From: Triatoma infestans
Taxonomy: Eukaryota > Arthropoda > Insecta > Hemiptera > Reduviidae
Direction of reading: 5' to 3'
NCBI GenBank assembly: GCA_011037195.1
Contig: JAAEAF010006900.1
Location: 1 to 64,000 of the forward strand
Length of the DNA: 64,000 nt
Shown: one piece after another, positions 12,201 through 22,889 of the stretch
Numbering within the stretch: position 1 is the stretch's first letter
Layout of the letters: each line of letters starts with the position of its first letter
The notes under the pieces: generated by a model
Told to the model about the DNA's origin: nothing
The model's input: only the letters and a program-made list of their open reading frames with translations
The model's database searches: none
Position numbers and translations under genes: made by a program

Positions 12201-12855
12201 CATATCGCGGCTCAAAAACAATATTACAGTTTTTAGAATGTGTTTATCTAAACTATTATAAGTGTAAACATAATTTAAACATGAACAAAATATCAAAAAA
12301 TATTAAAGTCTTTAGCTAAATTTTATAAAATATTAGCCCTAGTCTTGTATCACATCTCGCGGCTCAAATATGATAATAAAGTCCTTAGAATGTGTTTAGC
12401 TAAATATTATAAGTGTAAACATGAATAGAATCCATAAAAATGCCCAAAGTATTGAATATTAAAAACTATTAAAGTCCTTAGCTAAATATTATAAAATATT
12501 AGCCCTAGTCTTGTATGCCATCTCACGGCTCAAAAACAATCTTAAAGTCCTTAGAATGTGTTTAGCTAAAATATTATAAGTGTAAACATGAACAAAATAT
12601 CAAAAAATATTAAAGTGTTTAGCTAAATTTTATAAAATAGTAGCCCTCGACTTGGATGACAGTTCACGGCTCAAAACCATTATTAAAGTCCTTAAAATGT
12701 ATTTTAGCTAAAATATTATAAGTGTAAACATGAAAAAAATATTAAAGTGTTTAGCTAAATATTATAAAATAGTAGCCCTCGACTTGGATGACAGTTCACG
12801 GCTCAAAAACATTATTAAAGTCCTTAAAATGTTTCAAGCTAAATATTATAAAACA
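9236..12855 (+). repeat. Satellite-like array, right palindrome arm
   Basis: This is the same unit set as 1-4095, read on the plus strand: the AGCTAAATATTATAAAA block with TTAGCC, the GGATGTCATCTCACGGCTC block and the AGTCCTTAGAATGT block, with optional cassettes. The stretch paired with the left arm ends near 12260; the remainder corresponds to left-arm sequence outside the window. The order of cassettes matches the left arm locally, for example the inner edge 9236-9400 against 3960-4100, but unit numbers differ. Confidence 0.9.
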
Positions 12856-13195
12856 TAGCCGCAGGTCAGGCATGCCCATCTCCCGGCTCAAAAATATTTT
12901 TTTTACCTTAGACTGTTTTCAAGCTAAATATTATAAAACATAGCCGCAGGTCAGGCATGCCCATCTCCCGGCTCAAAAATATTCTTTTTACCTTAGATTG
13001 TTTTCAAGCTAGATTTTTCAAAACGTAGCCGCAGGTCAGGCATGCCCATCTCCCGGCTCAAAAATATTCTTTTTACCTTAGATTGTTTTCAAGCTAGATT
13101 TTTCAAAACGTAGCCGCATGTCTCGCATGCCATCTCCCGGCTCAAAAATATTTTTTTTCCCTGGTTAAAAATCAGATGGGGGTCTCATCGTAATT
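12856..13195 (+). repeat. Homogeneous 85-bp tandem repeat at outer edge of right arm
   Basis: Four units start with TAGCCGCA at 12856, 12941, 13026 and 13111, a constant 85-bp period. The units are much more alike and richer in GC than the rest of the array (GCCGCAGGTCAGGCATGCCC, CATCTCCCGGCTC). A degenerate fifth unit begins at 13199. Confidence 0.92.
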
Positions 13196-13290
13196 TTGTA
13201 GCCGCGCGCCAGACCCCTGCCTTCGGGCGTAAATTCATAAGTGCCTGGGGCTCAAAAAAAATGGCCCTAGAATCACCTATAATCATCTAC
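13196..13290 (+). repeat. Probable outer terminus of the palindromic element
   Basis: A last divergent unit (GTAGCCGCGCGCCAGACC, then GGCTCAAAAAAAATGGCC) is followed near 13270-13290 by ordinary AT-rich sequence without array motifs. The left-arm counterpart lies outside the window, so the exact end and any target duplication cannot be checked. Confidence 0.5.
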
Positions 13291-14454
13291 TCCTATTATT
13301 TATGTACACTTAAATTTTTAAGAAAAAATATATAAAATATGTAGAAAATTACTGATTTTAGATTATAATATAATTGAAGTGAGTATAGAATTAGAGTAGT
13401 CGTATGCGTGTTTTACATCGGTTATATATCATTCAAAGAAATAGAAAAAGTGCTAAAAAAAAACAACAAAATTACAAATAACTATATCTCAAAATGAAAT
13501 CAAAAAGCAATTACTACAAACTCAGCTTTCTATGGCCATCATCTTTTGATCCATGAAGAGTGATCATCAAGAAAATAATGTTACGCCATACAATTGGTAT
13601 TGTTGGTTTTTCTTATAATGTAAGATTGATATTGAAAGGTTTCTCTATAAATACAATTCATTCTTACTATTTTCCAACACATCAACAGTGTATATGAAGT
13701 AAATTTAACATCAGTTGATATGGTTCTTCCAAGTCGTAATTTTCTGAAAGTTTCGCAACATTTTTTTAAATGAAAACGAAAAACAAGTCTATTAATTAGT
13801 GACCGAGATACAATAAAACAGTGAGGTTTACGAATTGTTAACAAAAAAAAAAAAATTATCAAAATTATGATAATTAATATACATAGAAAAATATATTATC
13901 CCCAGAGTTTTTTTTTCAAAGTTGATGAAAATATATATGTTTGTTTTGATCTCTGTAATTTAAAAAATAGAGCTTAGCTGGTTGAAAGCAGACCATTTGT
14001 ATTTCCTTACTTCCATAATAAATCCAAGTAAAGAAAATGGAAAATGTAATTGTATTTTTGAAACTTATATTTATTTACTTAAAACTAGTTTGAATTCACA
14101 ATTTATTTGCAAAGTTATTCTTGCGTAATATAATAAATGGATTCAAAAGGAAACTGTTTTTATTTATTTATTTATTTTTGCACTCCAGAATTACAACGAC
14201 TTAGAAAAATGATGTTTTTCTTTTTTGGTAAATAGAAAACTACGTGGATGTTCTTATTTTTGCAAGATTATTTACTACAGATATGAATTTCTGTTTCTTC
14301 ATAATAAAAATTATCAGAAAATAGCAACTTAATCTAAGACATATTATAACATTAAAAACAGCCAAATTGTTATTATATTTTGTGAAACATTCACACAAAT
14401 TTATAGTATTTTACAGAGTTATTAATGAACTGATTCTCTTCAAACATATAATTA
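13291..14454. other. AT-rich spacer without recognisable gene
   Basis: Only short open frames without domain signatures and a (TTTA)n tract near 14160-14177 are seen. Confidence 0.6.
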
Positions 14455-14760
14455 ATTATTATTTTATTATTTGTCTGTGGGGAGGGACCAAAACCTACGC
14501 TATCCAAAGCCCCAAGGCCCTATATAGCTTCTTTTTTTTTTTTTACTTTATTTTGCAACTGCATACTACAAGTTGCATTACAAATGCAACAAGCAAAAAT
14601 GATAAAATGAAAATTGCGTACATGAATACATATATATAATATAATACATACAATAAACATGCACGCACTAGCGTGTGATAACTTGAACGGCGACCATCCA
14701 GTGTTGGTAGCCGTAAGTTAGCTATTAGAGCAGTATGGCAGCCAACCTAGGGGGTCAACG

Positions 14761-17439
14761 TTAGGCAATTAAATGATCACGGGGCCATCGCCGCCTGAGT
14801 CTTCGAAGAGGATTGGTAGGGATTGTTCTGGAGGATAGTGAGAGGATTAATGGATTGTAGTGAGAGGATAGTTTGGAATGGAATTTATTGTAGTGGGATT
14901 GGGCTAAATCAGAGATAAATGGAATATTTAGGTCGGAGTGGATCGTGTGGTTGGAGACGTAAAATGGGGCATTTACTATGGTTCTAAGGATTATGGATTG
15001 GAGAGTTTGTATGCGGTTGAGGTTAGTTCGTTTGGCTGTCCCGTACAATTCCAGTCCGTATGTCCATATGGGTCCCAGCAACGAATTGTATAGTTGTTTT
15101 TTATTCGCTAGTGTCAGTTTAGATCACTTGTCAAGTAATCGTTTTAACATTTTGTATCTGTTCTTGCGTCGTGAGGATCCAGTCGAGTATGAGGGTTCCA
15201 TGTGAGCCTTTTGTCCAGATAGAGTCCGAGATATCTCACTTGATTCGTAATGGGAATAGGAATATTATTGAGGTAAATAGGAGGGAGCGTTTTGCGGTTT
15301 AATGTAAATACTATGTATTTGGATTTTTGTTGATTTACCCCGATTTTCCATTGACGAAGCCAGGGATCGAGGATTTGGAGGTGATTTTGTAAGTTACGGG
15401 CAGCTATGACGGGATCTGAGTGAGGAGAGAGAATGGCTGTATCATCGGCATAGGTGAAGGTAACAGTATCGGGATGAGTGGGTAGGTCAGCCGTATAAAT
15501 AGTGTAAAGCAGAGGAGCAAGTATGCTCCCTTGTGGAACGCCTGTAAACACTGGATAAATAGATGAGGAAAAGGTTTTTTGGGAAACATGAAAATAACGT
15601 TCGGAAAGGTAGGACTTAAGGATGAGGTAATAGGTAAACGGTAGGATGCTTTTGAGCTTATACAGCAGTCCCGGGTGCCATACCCGATCAAAAGCTTGGG
15701 AAATGTCCAGGAATATTCCAGGGCAATACTATCCAAGCTCGAGAGAGGAAGCGATAACGTCAACTACACGATGCGCTTGGTGGATAGTCGAATGGCAACT
15801 CCGAAAGCCGAATTGATGATCAGGAATGATATTTTGAGGAATTATTTCTACTTGGATTCTTTTTAGAAGTAGTTTTTCTAGGATTTTTCCTATTAGAGGA
15901 AGAAGGCTGATAGGTCTGTAGGAGGTGGGGCGATGAATAGGTTTTTGTTGGGTTTGGAGATCATTTTTATTGTGGAGAATTTGCAGAAGATGGGGAAGTA
16001 GGTGGTACAAAGAACTGCATTATATAAATAGGTTATGAATATAAGACCTTTCCTGGGAAGTTGTAATAGGATTTTGGAAGTGATTAGATCATATCCGGGA
16101 CTTTTCTTTTTGGGAAGATTAAGGATTGCCTGCTTGACTTCTTTGGGGGAAAACGGTTTAGGAGGCAGAGAAAGAGGTAATGGTATGTCAAGTTCGTCAT
16201 ATCTGTCTTTTGAATGTTGTACATCAGGATGAGGAGCATAGACAGTCGAGAGGTGTGCTAGTAGTTGGGCTTTCTCTTTATCAGATTTTGCCCAAGATCC
16301 GACAGTACGTTGCAATGGGTGAGAAATGTCTTTGTATTTTAATATTTTCTTCGTGGTTGTCCAGAGTGAATTTCATCTGTTGTAAGAGATTGCGTGTATG
16401 AGGAGTATTGTTCGTGGTAGTATTTATTTAGTTCGTGGTAAGTTGAGTGGTGAGTTGATTGTGTAGTGTCTTATTAGACGGGTATCTTTGCCGATGCCAG
16501 AGCGCTCTCGCACGTCGTTTGCGGGCTATTAACTGTCTTAAATGTATAGGCAAATTGAAAGACAGAGGTGTTAGTCTGTTAGTCTTGGTTTGAAGTGTGG
16601 ACTGCCATATACTCTGTTGTATGGATTCAGTCAAGTGTTTCACGTTATAATCAAGTTGCTGCGGTCTTTAGAGGTATGTTTAGATTGTGCTTCTGCTCAA
16701 GAGTATCTCGAAAAAAATTCCAGTCAATCGGTCCGTTTTTAAGGGAAGGTGGGGAAGGGTTTTGTTTCAGATGAATGTCTAGTGTTAGGATTACAGGGCT
16801 ATGATCAGAGGATAAGTCATTTAAAATATAGGAATCGGTGTATAATGATGTAATGTTGGAACAGATGAAGAAGTCGAGCAGGTCGGGTCTTTTACGAGGG
16901 GAAGTTGGCCAGTATGTGGGTTGTGATGGGGATATAAAGGAGAAATAGGTTTGAGTTAGGACATTATGAAGTAATCGGCCTCTCGGATTCGCCACACGAC
17001 TACCCCAGCTTGGATGCTTTGCATTGAAGTCGCCACCGCATATGAATCTGGGACCAAGGGAGGAAAGGAAGGACAAAAATTGGTGTTGGTCTGTTATAAG
17101 GTTTGGAGGGCAGTATACAGCGGCTATTGTATAGGAGAAAGGCTCCGCCAATAGAGAGATCACGGTAGTCTGAAGGAAGGGAGTTACACTGTAGGGAATT
17201 TGGAAGTGTGATAAGGAATTACGAATGAGGATGGCTGTCCCGCCGTGTGCAGTCCCGTCAGGATAGTTGGTTCTGTAGCCTGAATTAAAAAATCGTGATC
17301 TTTCAGTGAAGTGCGTCTCGGTAATTAAAACTATGTCAATTCGTTTGTCATGTAATAGTATTTCTTGTTCGTGTCTGCGGTTACTTAGTCCGTTTGCATT
17401 CCAAAGGAATAGGGTGAGGGAATTCTGGGTAAGAGCCAC
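14761..17439 (-). pseudogene. Jockey ORF2: endonuclease and reverse transcriptase, frameshifted
   Basis: The 5' part (16651-17439) is an open 262-codon endonuclease/exonuclease/phosphatase domain with the expected residues: WNANGL, ITETHF, GGDFNAKHPSWGS, DLLDFF and SDHSPV. It begins with GTG where ATG is expected, after a TAG. Reverse transcriptase pieces follow in different frames: 16428-16643, 15893-16315 (FSPKEVKQAILNLPKKKSPG), 15729-16010 (SYRPISLLP, QFGFR), 15144-15551 (GVPQGSILAPLLY, TYADDTAIL, RYLGLYLDKRLTW) and 14761-15081 (WTYGLELYG, RRWPRDHL). The enzyme would nick target DNA and prime reverse transcription there. At least five frame breaks make it non-functional, although the catalytic motifs are individually preserved. 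Confidence 0.93.
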
Positions 17440-17749
17440 TAAGGAGCGAGTTTAGGAAGGAGACTGTTAACCACAGGTATGAGGAGAGATATTAGTGGTG
17501 TAATGAGGGATTTGAAATCATTCAAACAGGAACTGAGAAGAGAGGAGATGTCGCCTGTGTGGGATGAAGCAGAAGCGGGAGGGGAACTTGCGGCGGTGGA
17601 CCCGCGACCATCTGGGCAAAAGACAAATTTTTATTGTAAAAGTTTGTTGTTGCCAGAGATGGAAAATCGCTTGGATGTTGTTGGTGAAGTTGAGGCGGTT
17701 GGCCGGCAGTCTGAGAAGTTCTTCGCTGGGCAGATGGGTGTTCATAGAC

Positions 17750-18966
17750 GGGACGCACACGTCTAGATCGTTGTATTCCTTATGAACTATGCAGCCTTTG
17801 TAGGCAGCAGAGTGCGGACCTAGGCATAGAGCTCAAGTTGGTGACGTGTTGGAGTCCTTTTTACACTCTGTAGTTAAGTGGTCACCAGCGCAATTTACAC
17901 ATCTGGGCTGATGTTGACAGTAGCTCTTTGTGTGGCCATATTCTTGGCAACGTTTGTACTGTACGATATTTCGTTGCTTGTGCGGTTCCTCTATTTTTAT
18001 TTTGCTGTAGCATAAGGTGTCTACATCAAAGACTTCTTCATTGTTGTGGTGGTGTGGAGTGGTGGTGGGGAGTGGTGGTGTAGAGTGATGGTGGTGGAGT
18101 GTGAAAACTAACTTCGCTCTGTGCAAGTCTGTGTTGTCACACTGTTTGAAAAACGCATCTTGAAGATGGGCGAACGCCCGAAACCGGTCGATGACCACAA
18201 AATGAAGCAGGCTACCACGGAAAATGTCTCTGATAATTCTTTATTATTTGGATGGTTCTAAATCCACGAAGACAAGTGGCAGAGTCTGTTTAGTGACAGG
18301 GTGAATTACCGGAGCGACATTCCGTACGGTATGTCTTCTTCGAGTTGAAAAGTGTGATAATCTGCTTTATGCTCTCTGAGGTACTTGATGATGGCGCGAT
18401 AACTGTCGGTAGTCTTGGCGTTAACTATAAGATCTGTGATTCTCGCTTTACATGTAAAATTTTCTTTGCCCACCAACTTATCAAGGGTTTTGGATAGAAC
18501 GCCAAATTTGGCGACGTTTTTTATATAGATTGGTGGCGGCTTATGTGTGCGAGGCAGAGAGGGTGCCGGAGCCACATCCATTTCATCTTGAGTAGTTGCT
18601 AATGGAGCAAAAGGGTTGTTTGTAAATACTCCCGGAGGAGCTGTTACCGTCATGCTGACTGGCGTGTCACTAGTGGCGCTGGTGCTGGGCTTGGTGTTAT
18701 TCACCATAGCTGGTTGTTTGAATTCTGGATTAATCAGTTTTTGAATGCCAGATTGATTCCCAATTGTACTTGAAGTCGTACATTTACTGGCTTCTTGCAG
18801 TGTGGCAGAAGTCCTAGTAATTCGTGTGTTCTCTTTCGTTAGCTTTTATTCTTTTTTGGTGAATTACCAGACGTATAGCTTCTCTTTTTGGCCGAAGTTA
18901 TGGAAGTGATTGATTCATTGTCAGTTGAACTGCCTAAATATGTGTCATCACTTAGACCCATTCCAT
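17750..18966 (-). pseudogene. Jockey ORF1 (Gag-like) disrupted by frameshifts and an insertion
   Basis: The first in-frame ATG is at 18963-18961 (MGLSDDTYLG). This frame stops after about 38 codons, and the continuation is in another frame leading into 18306-18707 (PPPIYIKNV and RAIIKYLREHKADYHTF blocks typical of Jockey Gag). A stop and an apparent loss of about 30 codons follow. A short LPLVFVDLEPSK block then ends where foreign sequence starts (18103-18233). Downstream, 17833-18040 has the pre-zinc-knuckle block (KIKIEEPHKQRNIVQYKRCQ) and the knuckle CQEYGHTKSYC. A second knuckle follows (CVNCAGDHLTTEC). A third block (ALCLGPHSAAYKGC) has TGA at its first Cys. ORF1 proteins bind element RNA; this one is dead. 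Confidence 0.88.
18035..18233 (-). mobile_element. Half foldback element plus (CCA)n inside Jockey ORF1
   Basis: Positions 18103-18233 match one arm of the 288-bp palindromic element at 34837-35124, including TCAGAGACATTTTCCGTGG at the outer end and CTTGAAGATGGGCGAACG inside. Next to it, 18035-18102 is a (CCA)n-like tract on the minus strand, which creates a run of His and Pro codons in the displayed frame (HHHHSTPPLP). The second arm is missing. Confidence 0.85.
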
Positions 18967-20105
18967 TGAAAATACTCACTCAATAGCGTGAAGGTTTGTA
19001 AAACCATAAATTAATTAAGAAATAAAGCTTAAAAAAAATATATTAAAATAAAAATTAAAAATAAAAATTTCTTCTTACTGCGAAATAAAACGAATTTAAA
19101 AAAAAGAAAAAAGTAAAGAGAATTAGAATTAAGAGAAGAGAATCGAGAGAAATAATGGAAGTAGATAAAAGAGAAGAGGTGAGTATTGTTCGCACTATAT
19201 ACACAAGATATTTACATAAAGGTCCACAGTGTACTTTCTATATACATATAAACAGTACTTACGATTTATATACAGCACAATCAATTAAAAAAAAATTAAT
19301 TGATTTAGCGAGAACTAAATAGTTTCAGTAAACTACACATACTGTATCGTGAAAAACGTATTTTGTTAGTTCACTGTGACACTTTTTAGCACCTAATTCC
19401 TTTAGAAACAGCTAAATTTTAACAAATTTGTTAAGAAGAATCAGCTTGATGTTCACTATGTGAATGTTTCTAGTGTACTTCCTATATAGCTACCCCAAGA
19501 AAAACAACAATAAACCGGGTCTAGGACAAATATCCAGGGCCAGTTATAATCCATCTAAGATACACCGCAGTCCGAAGAAAGCGGGAGCTCTTCCTGTTTC
19601 GGGACCAAAGGTCCTGAACCTAATTTCCTCATACCCAACCAATCTGTCTTAAGATGGATGGGTGTTTCGTTCTATGTCTCACAGACTCTACAAAATGGAT
19701 CCTGCATAACCCCATTACGTAGAGATGCCTCCTTAAACCATAATGTCCAGTAAGTGATCCAATCAGATGCCTGAGACACAGCTACGCCTCACTAATAGCC
19801 CTGTGTCCGGACCCCCCATGTGCATCTTGGACTGCCGACAACCAACTGTGCTCATCCGTAAAGATGAATGCTGTAAAGCTGTCCATGACTGGAACCTGGG
19901 ACCAATCATATGCGGGTCCAATGAAAGGGAGAGAGGCGCCTAATTTGACAAACCTAACCACCTCTTCATTCCCTAAAATTCCCATATTTCTGATAGCTAC
20001 ACTTACATTCTAACACCAACCTGGATGTGAAGACACATGAACTCAGCGCCTTCAGTGAGCCTGGCTGTCCGAGCAGATACAAACATCTTTTAAGTTAGTG
20101 TTACG

Positions 20106-20339
20106 TACCCTCTCCATCCAAGATACAACAAAGAATAGTTAAAACCTCAGTCAGAAAAATTGTAGTCTATTCACCAAGAGATACTGCCAAATGATCTCCG
20201 GGCTCACATAACTAATACTAAATGACTAAATCCTTTAATATAGATAAAAGAAGAACCTAAACTTTAGATATAAAAGGATATTTTTGAGGGAAGCATAACC
20301 TGCCCTTCCCATAAACCAAACCAGTAAATTAATTTATCG
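20106..20339. other. Spacer without recognisable gene
   Basis: No domain or repeat match was noticed between the end of the split I-type element and decayed family H sequence. Confidence 0.5.
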
Positions 20340-20975
20340 GGAAAGAATAGGCACTAAGTTTAATGAAACCTGTCGGTGTTTTTCTAGAAGAGAATTTTGC
20401 TGAAAACTGAAAAAAAAACAAAATACTTGTTCAATAAAGTTACATTTCCGGTCAACCCGATTTTCTTCAAACTGGCGAATTTTGGTTACATATTTAATTC
20501 TTATACGTGAAAGAATCTTAAAATAAATTAAAATAGCACTTTAGAGAAAAACATAACTTCGTCACTCCCAAGTGGTTTTCCGGAGAAATGTTTTTCAAAT
20601 AAAAATTTTATCTCTTAATATGTGTATAATACAATATTTGCAATATTACAATATTTGAGTAAAATCAATATTTCGAGAAAAATCTCAAATACCGGAAAAA
20701 ATCAAGTGAGTAAAGTGGTATTTCTGGTTGACCGATTTTTCCACAACCTTATTGTTAGCTTCCCTGATAGAACTTAGGCGAAAAGTTATACAGACACAAA
20801 AAAGAGAGAGAGTGAGAGGGAAGGATAGAGTGAGAGGATGCCTAATTTCTAAAAACCACTTTTTCTGACTCAGGGGACCTCAAAACTTCATATTTCAGGT
20901 AATCGAGTCTTCATTGTAAATATAAGTTTTGACAAGATTGCAATTTTCTCAGCACTAAGAGAAAGTAAAAATATG
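20340..20975 (-). repeat. Decayed family H copy
   Basis: Reverse-oriented and diverged. ACATTTCCGGTCAACCCG at about 20446 and TATTTCTGGTTGACCG at about 20729 are the module starts. TAGCACTTTAGAGAAAAACA and TCCGGAGAAATGTTT are internal blocks, and ACTAAGAGAAAGTAAAA is the 5' terminal motif. Clearly older than the copies at 28-40 kb. Confidence 0.75.
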
Positions 20976-21044
20976 TTTTACATTTTTATCAAAGTACATT
21001 TTAATTTAAAAAAATAAATACTTTTACTATAGTCTTGTTAACAA

Positions 21045-21045
<1 letters not shown>

Positions 21046-21076
<31 letters not shown>

Positions 21077-21800
21077 TATTATTTTATTATTATTATTGTA
21101 TTATTATTATTATATATATTATTATATTATTATTTGTCCTGTGGGGATGGACCAAACCCTACGCTATCCAAAGCTCTCACTGGGCCCATATAGCTACCCC
21201 AAGAAAAACAACAAACCGGGTCTAGAACAAAATATCATCTCGGATCTAATCCATCTAAGATTCACCGCAGAGTCCGAACAAATCGGACAATAACCTTAAG
21301 GGGAAATAGCCTAAGCTCTTCCAGAGACATCCTGCTCTGACCAAAGGTCCTGAACCTAATCTCCTCACAACCCAGACAATCTGTCATAAGATGGATGGGT
21401 GTTTTCTCCTCTGTGTCATAGACTCTACAAAATGGATCCGGCATAAGCCCCATTACGTAGAGATGTCTCCTTAAACCGCAATGTCCAGTAAGAGATTCAA
21501 TCAGATACCTGAGAGAGCTCCGTGAAAAACACAGCAACGTCTCACTAATAGCCCGGTCCGGATCCCCGATGAGCATTTTGGACTGCCTGTTCTGAGCTCA
21601 TCCATAAGGATGAATGCTGTGAAGCTGTCCATGATTGTAAGCCTGACTGGCATGTGCCAGAAGACATGCCAACTAGCAGGCTCGGGACCAATGAAAGGGA
21701 GAGAGGCGCCCACTTTGGCAAACCTATCCACCTCCTTATTCCCAAAAATGCTAATAATAGTAATCACTAAAGAACATATATATATTTTTCTAGGCACTTA
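21046..21800 (-). mobile_element. I-type LINE 3' fragment with long (TAA)n tail
   Basis: The tail is the TTA/TAA-rich tract 21046-21135. Minus-strand frames encode the RNase H end (21501-21797: GNKEVDRFAKVGASLPFIGP) and the C-terminal region (21262-21576: TGHCGLRRHLYVMGL, TPIHLMTDC), in different frames. The zinc-binding CxxC has become CRVY in this copy; the copy at 55152 keeps CRLC. 5'-truncated. No clean target duplication was found because the 3' tail is a microsatellite. Confidence 0.85.
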
Positions 21801-22889
21801 AAATTATTATATTAAAAGTAGCATTTGAGTACTTATTAATTCTGAAGAGGGCCCCGCGTAGAAGGTGCGCATGCCGGCCCTACACTAAGCCATTGCTTTG
21901 GGAAAGAAAGAGGCTGATTAGAGGAATTAAGAAAATCCATTCTGAACCATTCTCAGCCAGGTAACAGAACCCAAGATAGAATAGGCATGAAATACCGGGA
22001 AAAGTTATAAAAATTTGAGTAATAATATATGCAGAAAGTCGTGAGATAGAAGAAATATTAATATTGACATAGTTAAGAGACAAAAGTGAGAAAGAAGTAA
22101 GAAAAAGAATCCGGATGAAAGAACAATAATGAGGTGAGAGAACACACATTATTTCACAAATGTGCAAAATGTGTGGCTGCTCAATTATAAAAGTAAAAAA
22201 AATAATATTAATAAAGAGAACACCAAATCAATAAAGCGGACCGCAATTTTTTATCAATTAATAAAATCACAATGAAATGCTGACTCTGATAAAAAATTAA
22301 AGCAATTGTCACAAAACTGTTCTGGCTATCATATCATCATTTTTCGAGAGATTTTACTTTATTGACAACTAGAATTTTTCTCTCAATAATCTTTTTGACG
22401 TGGCAAACTTTTTATAAGAATATATAATTGGAAAAATGGGGTTTTTAGAAAAATCACCTTCTATAAAAAAAAAGGGTTAGAAACAATCGTATATTTTTCA
22501 ATAAAAAGAAGGTAACAAGGTCGGTTAGAAAAATGTATCTGTCACCTACTCAGCAAATCAGATATAAGGTCTTAACAGTTATTTCAGTTCATTGGTTTTT
22601 CTAATGATTCGTTTTTGATAAGTTGGTATTTTTTTTTTTTTTTAAATAAAATGTCCAATAACTTGAAAGAACAAAAAATAAGTAAGTAAACTAAAAGACA
22701 TTAAAAAAAATAAAATAAAATAAGCAATGGATGATAGTAACGCGACCTAGATATTCAAAAATGAAATGCCAGTGAAAGTGATCTCTCTTGTTCATCTATC
22801 CACAAAAGAGGGGATAAGTTTATATCTTTATTCCGCAAGCGCCATGGTAGGGAGACGGAAAATGTACTAATGAGACTGATATTGAGATA
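21801..22889. other. AT-rich region without supported gene
   Basis: It includes a GC-richer patch near 21845-21895. A 95-codon minus frame at 21880-22167 is hydrophobic and rich in Ile, Ser and Leu but lacks any recognisable motif, and I do not call it a gene. A T-run lies at about 22627-22643. Confidence 0.5.

Larger units (their letters stand above)
1..13290. repeat. Giant imperfect palindrome (inverted duplication)
   Basis: The left arm (1 to about 6445) is the reverse complement of the right arm (about 7213 to 12260), and the right arm runs on to about 13290. Matching landmarks include the start of the window against about 12128-12260, the polymerase fragment (4270-4700 against 8536-8965), the family H piece (5237-5655 against 8070-8480) and the GC-richer block (5930-6090 against 7630-7775). 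The arms are collinear but differ by scattered substitutions. A 482-bp LINE insertion is present only on the left, and the left array is roughly 1 kb longer. The central loop is about 770 bp. The structure could be an inverted duplication of a Maverick-related element or an element with extraordinarily long inverted termini. An assembly artefact is less likely because the arms carry private differences. Confidence 0.9.
14519..19491 (-). mobile_element. Near full-length Jockey-type LINE with 11-bp target duplication
   Basis: The element spans 14530-19480 (about 4.95 kb), flanked by CCTATATAGCT at 14519-14529 and 19481-19491. Minus-strand order: a 5' region (about 18967-19480), ORF1 with Gag and zinc knuckles, ORF2 with endonuclease and reverse transcriptase, a 3' UTR (14545-14760) and poly(A) (T run 14532-14544). 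Several frameshifts inactivate it. Joining the flanks restores an uninterrupted I-type element, which confirms both boundaries. The 3' half resembles the truncated Jockey at 33099-34150. Confidence 0.93.
14455..20105 (-). mobile_element. I-type LINE 3' fragment, split by the Jockey insertion
   Basis: Two halves, 14455-14529 and 19481-20105, join into one sequence matching the independent copies at 21136-21797 and 55152-55605. On the minus strand the body encodes the end of an RNase H domain (GILGNEEV, GASLPFIGP) followed by the TGHC-type C-terminal zinc region, heavily mutated. The (TAA)n-like tail is at 14443-14472. Elements of the I clade typically carry RNase H and end in TAA repeats, which fits. 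Confidence 0.8.

Noticed and set aside
13196..13290. Helitron 3' end (GGCCCTAG) at the palindrome's outer edge
   Set aside because: CTAG is followed by A, not T, there is no clear hairpin just before it, and the other end is not in the window.
1..13290. CRISPR array
   Set aside because: Units are degenerate with no constant repeat/unique spacer alternation, and the sequence is eukaryotic.
17479..17766. Plus-strand 95-codon frame over the Jockey ORF1/ORF2 junction
   Set aside because: Antisense shadow of ORF1; the minus strand carries the zinc knuckles and endonuclease.
21046..21135. TTA/TAA tract as an independent microsatellite
   Set aside because: It abuts the 3' end of an I-type element, and two other copies of that family also end in AAT/TAA repeats, so it is the element's tail.
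21880..22167. Hydrophobic 95-codon minus frame as a membrane protein
   Set aside because: Ile/Ser/Leu/Phe-rich composition is expected from AT-rich DNA; no start context or homologous copy.
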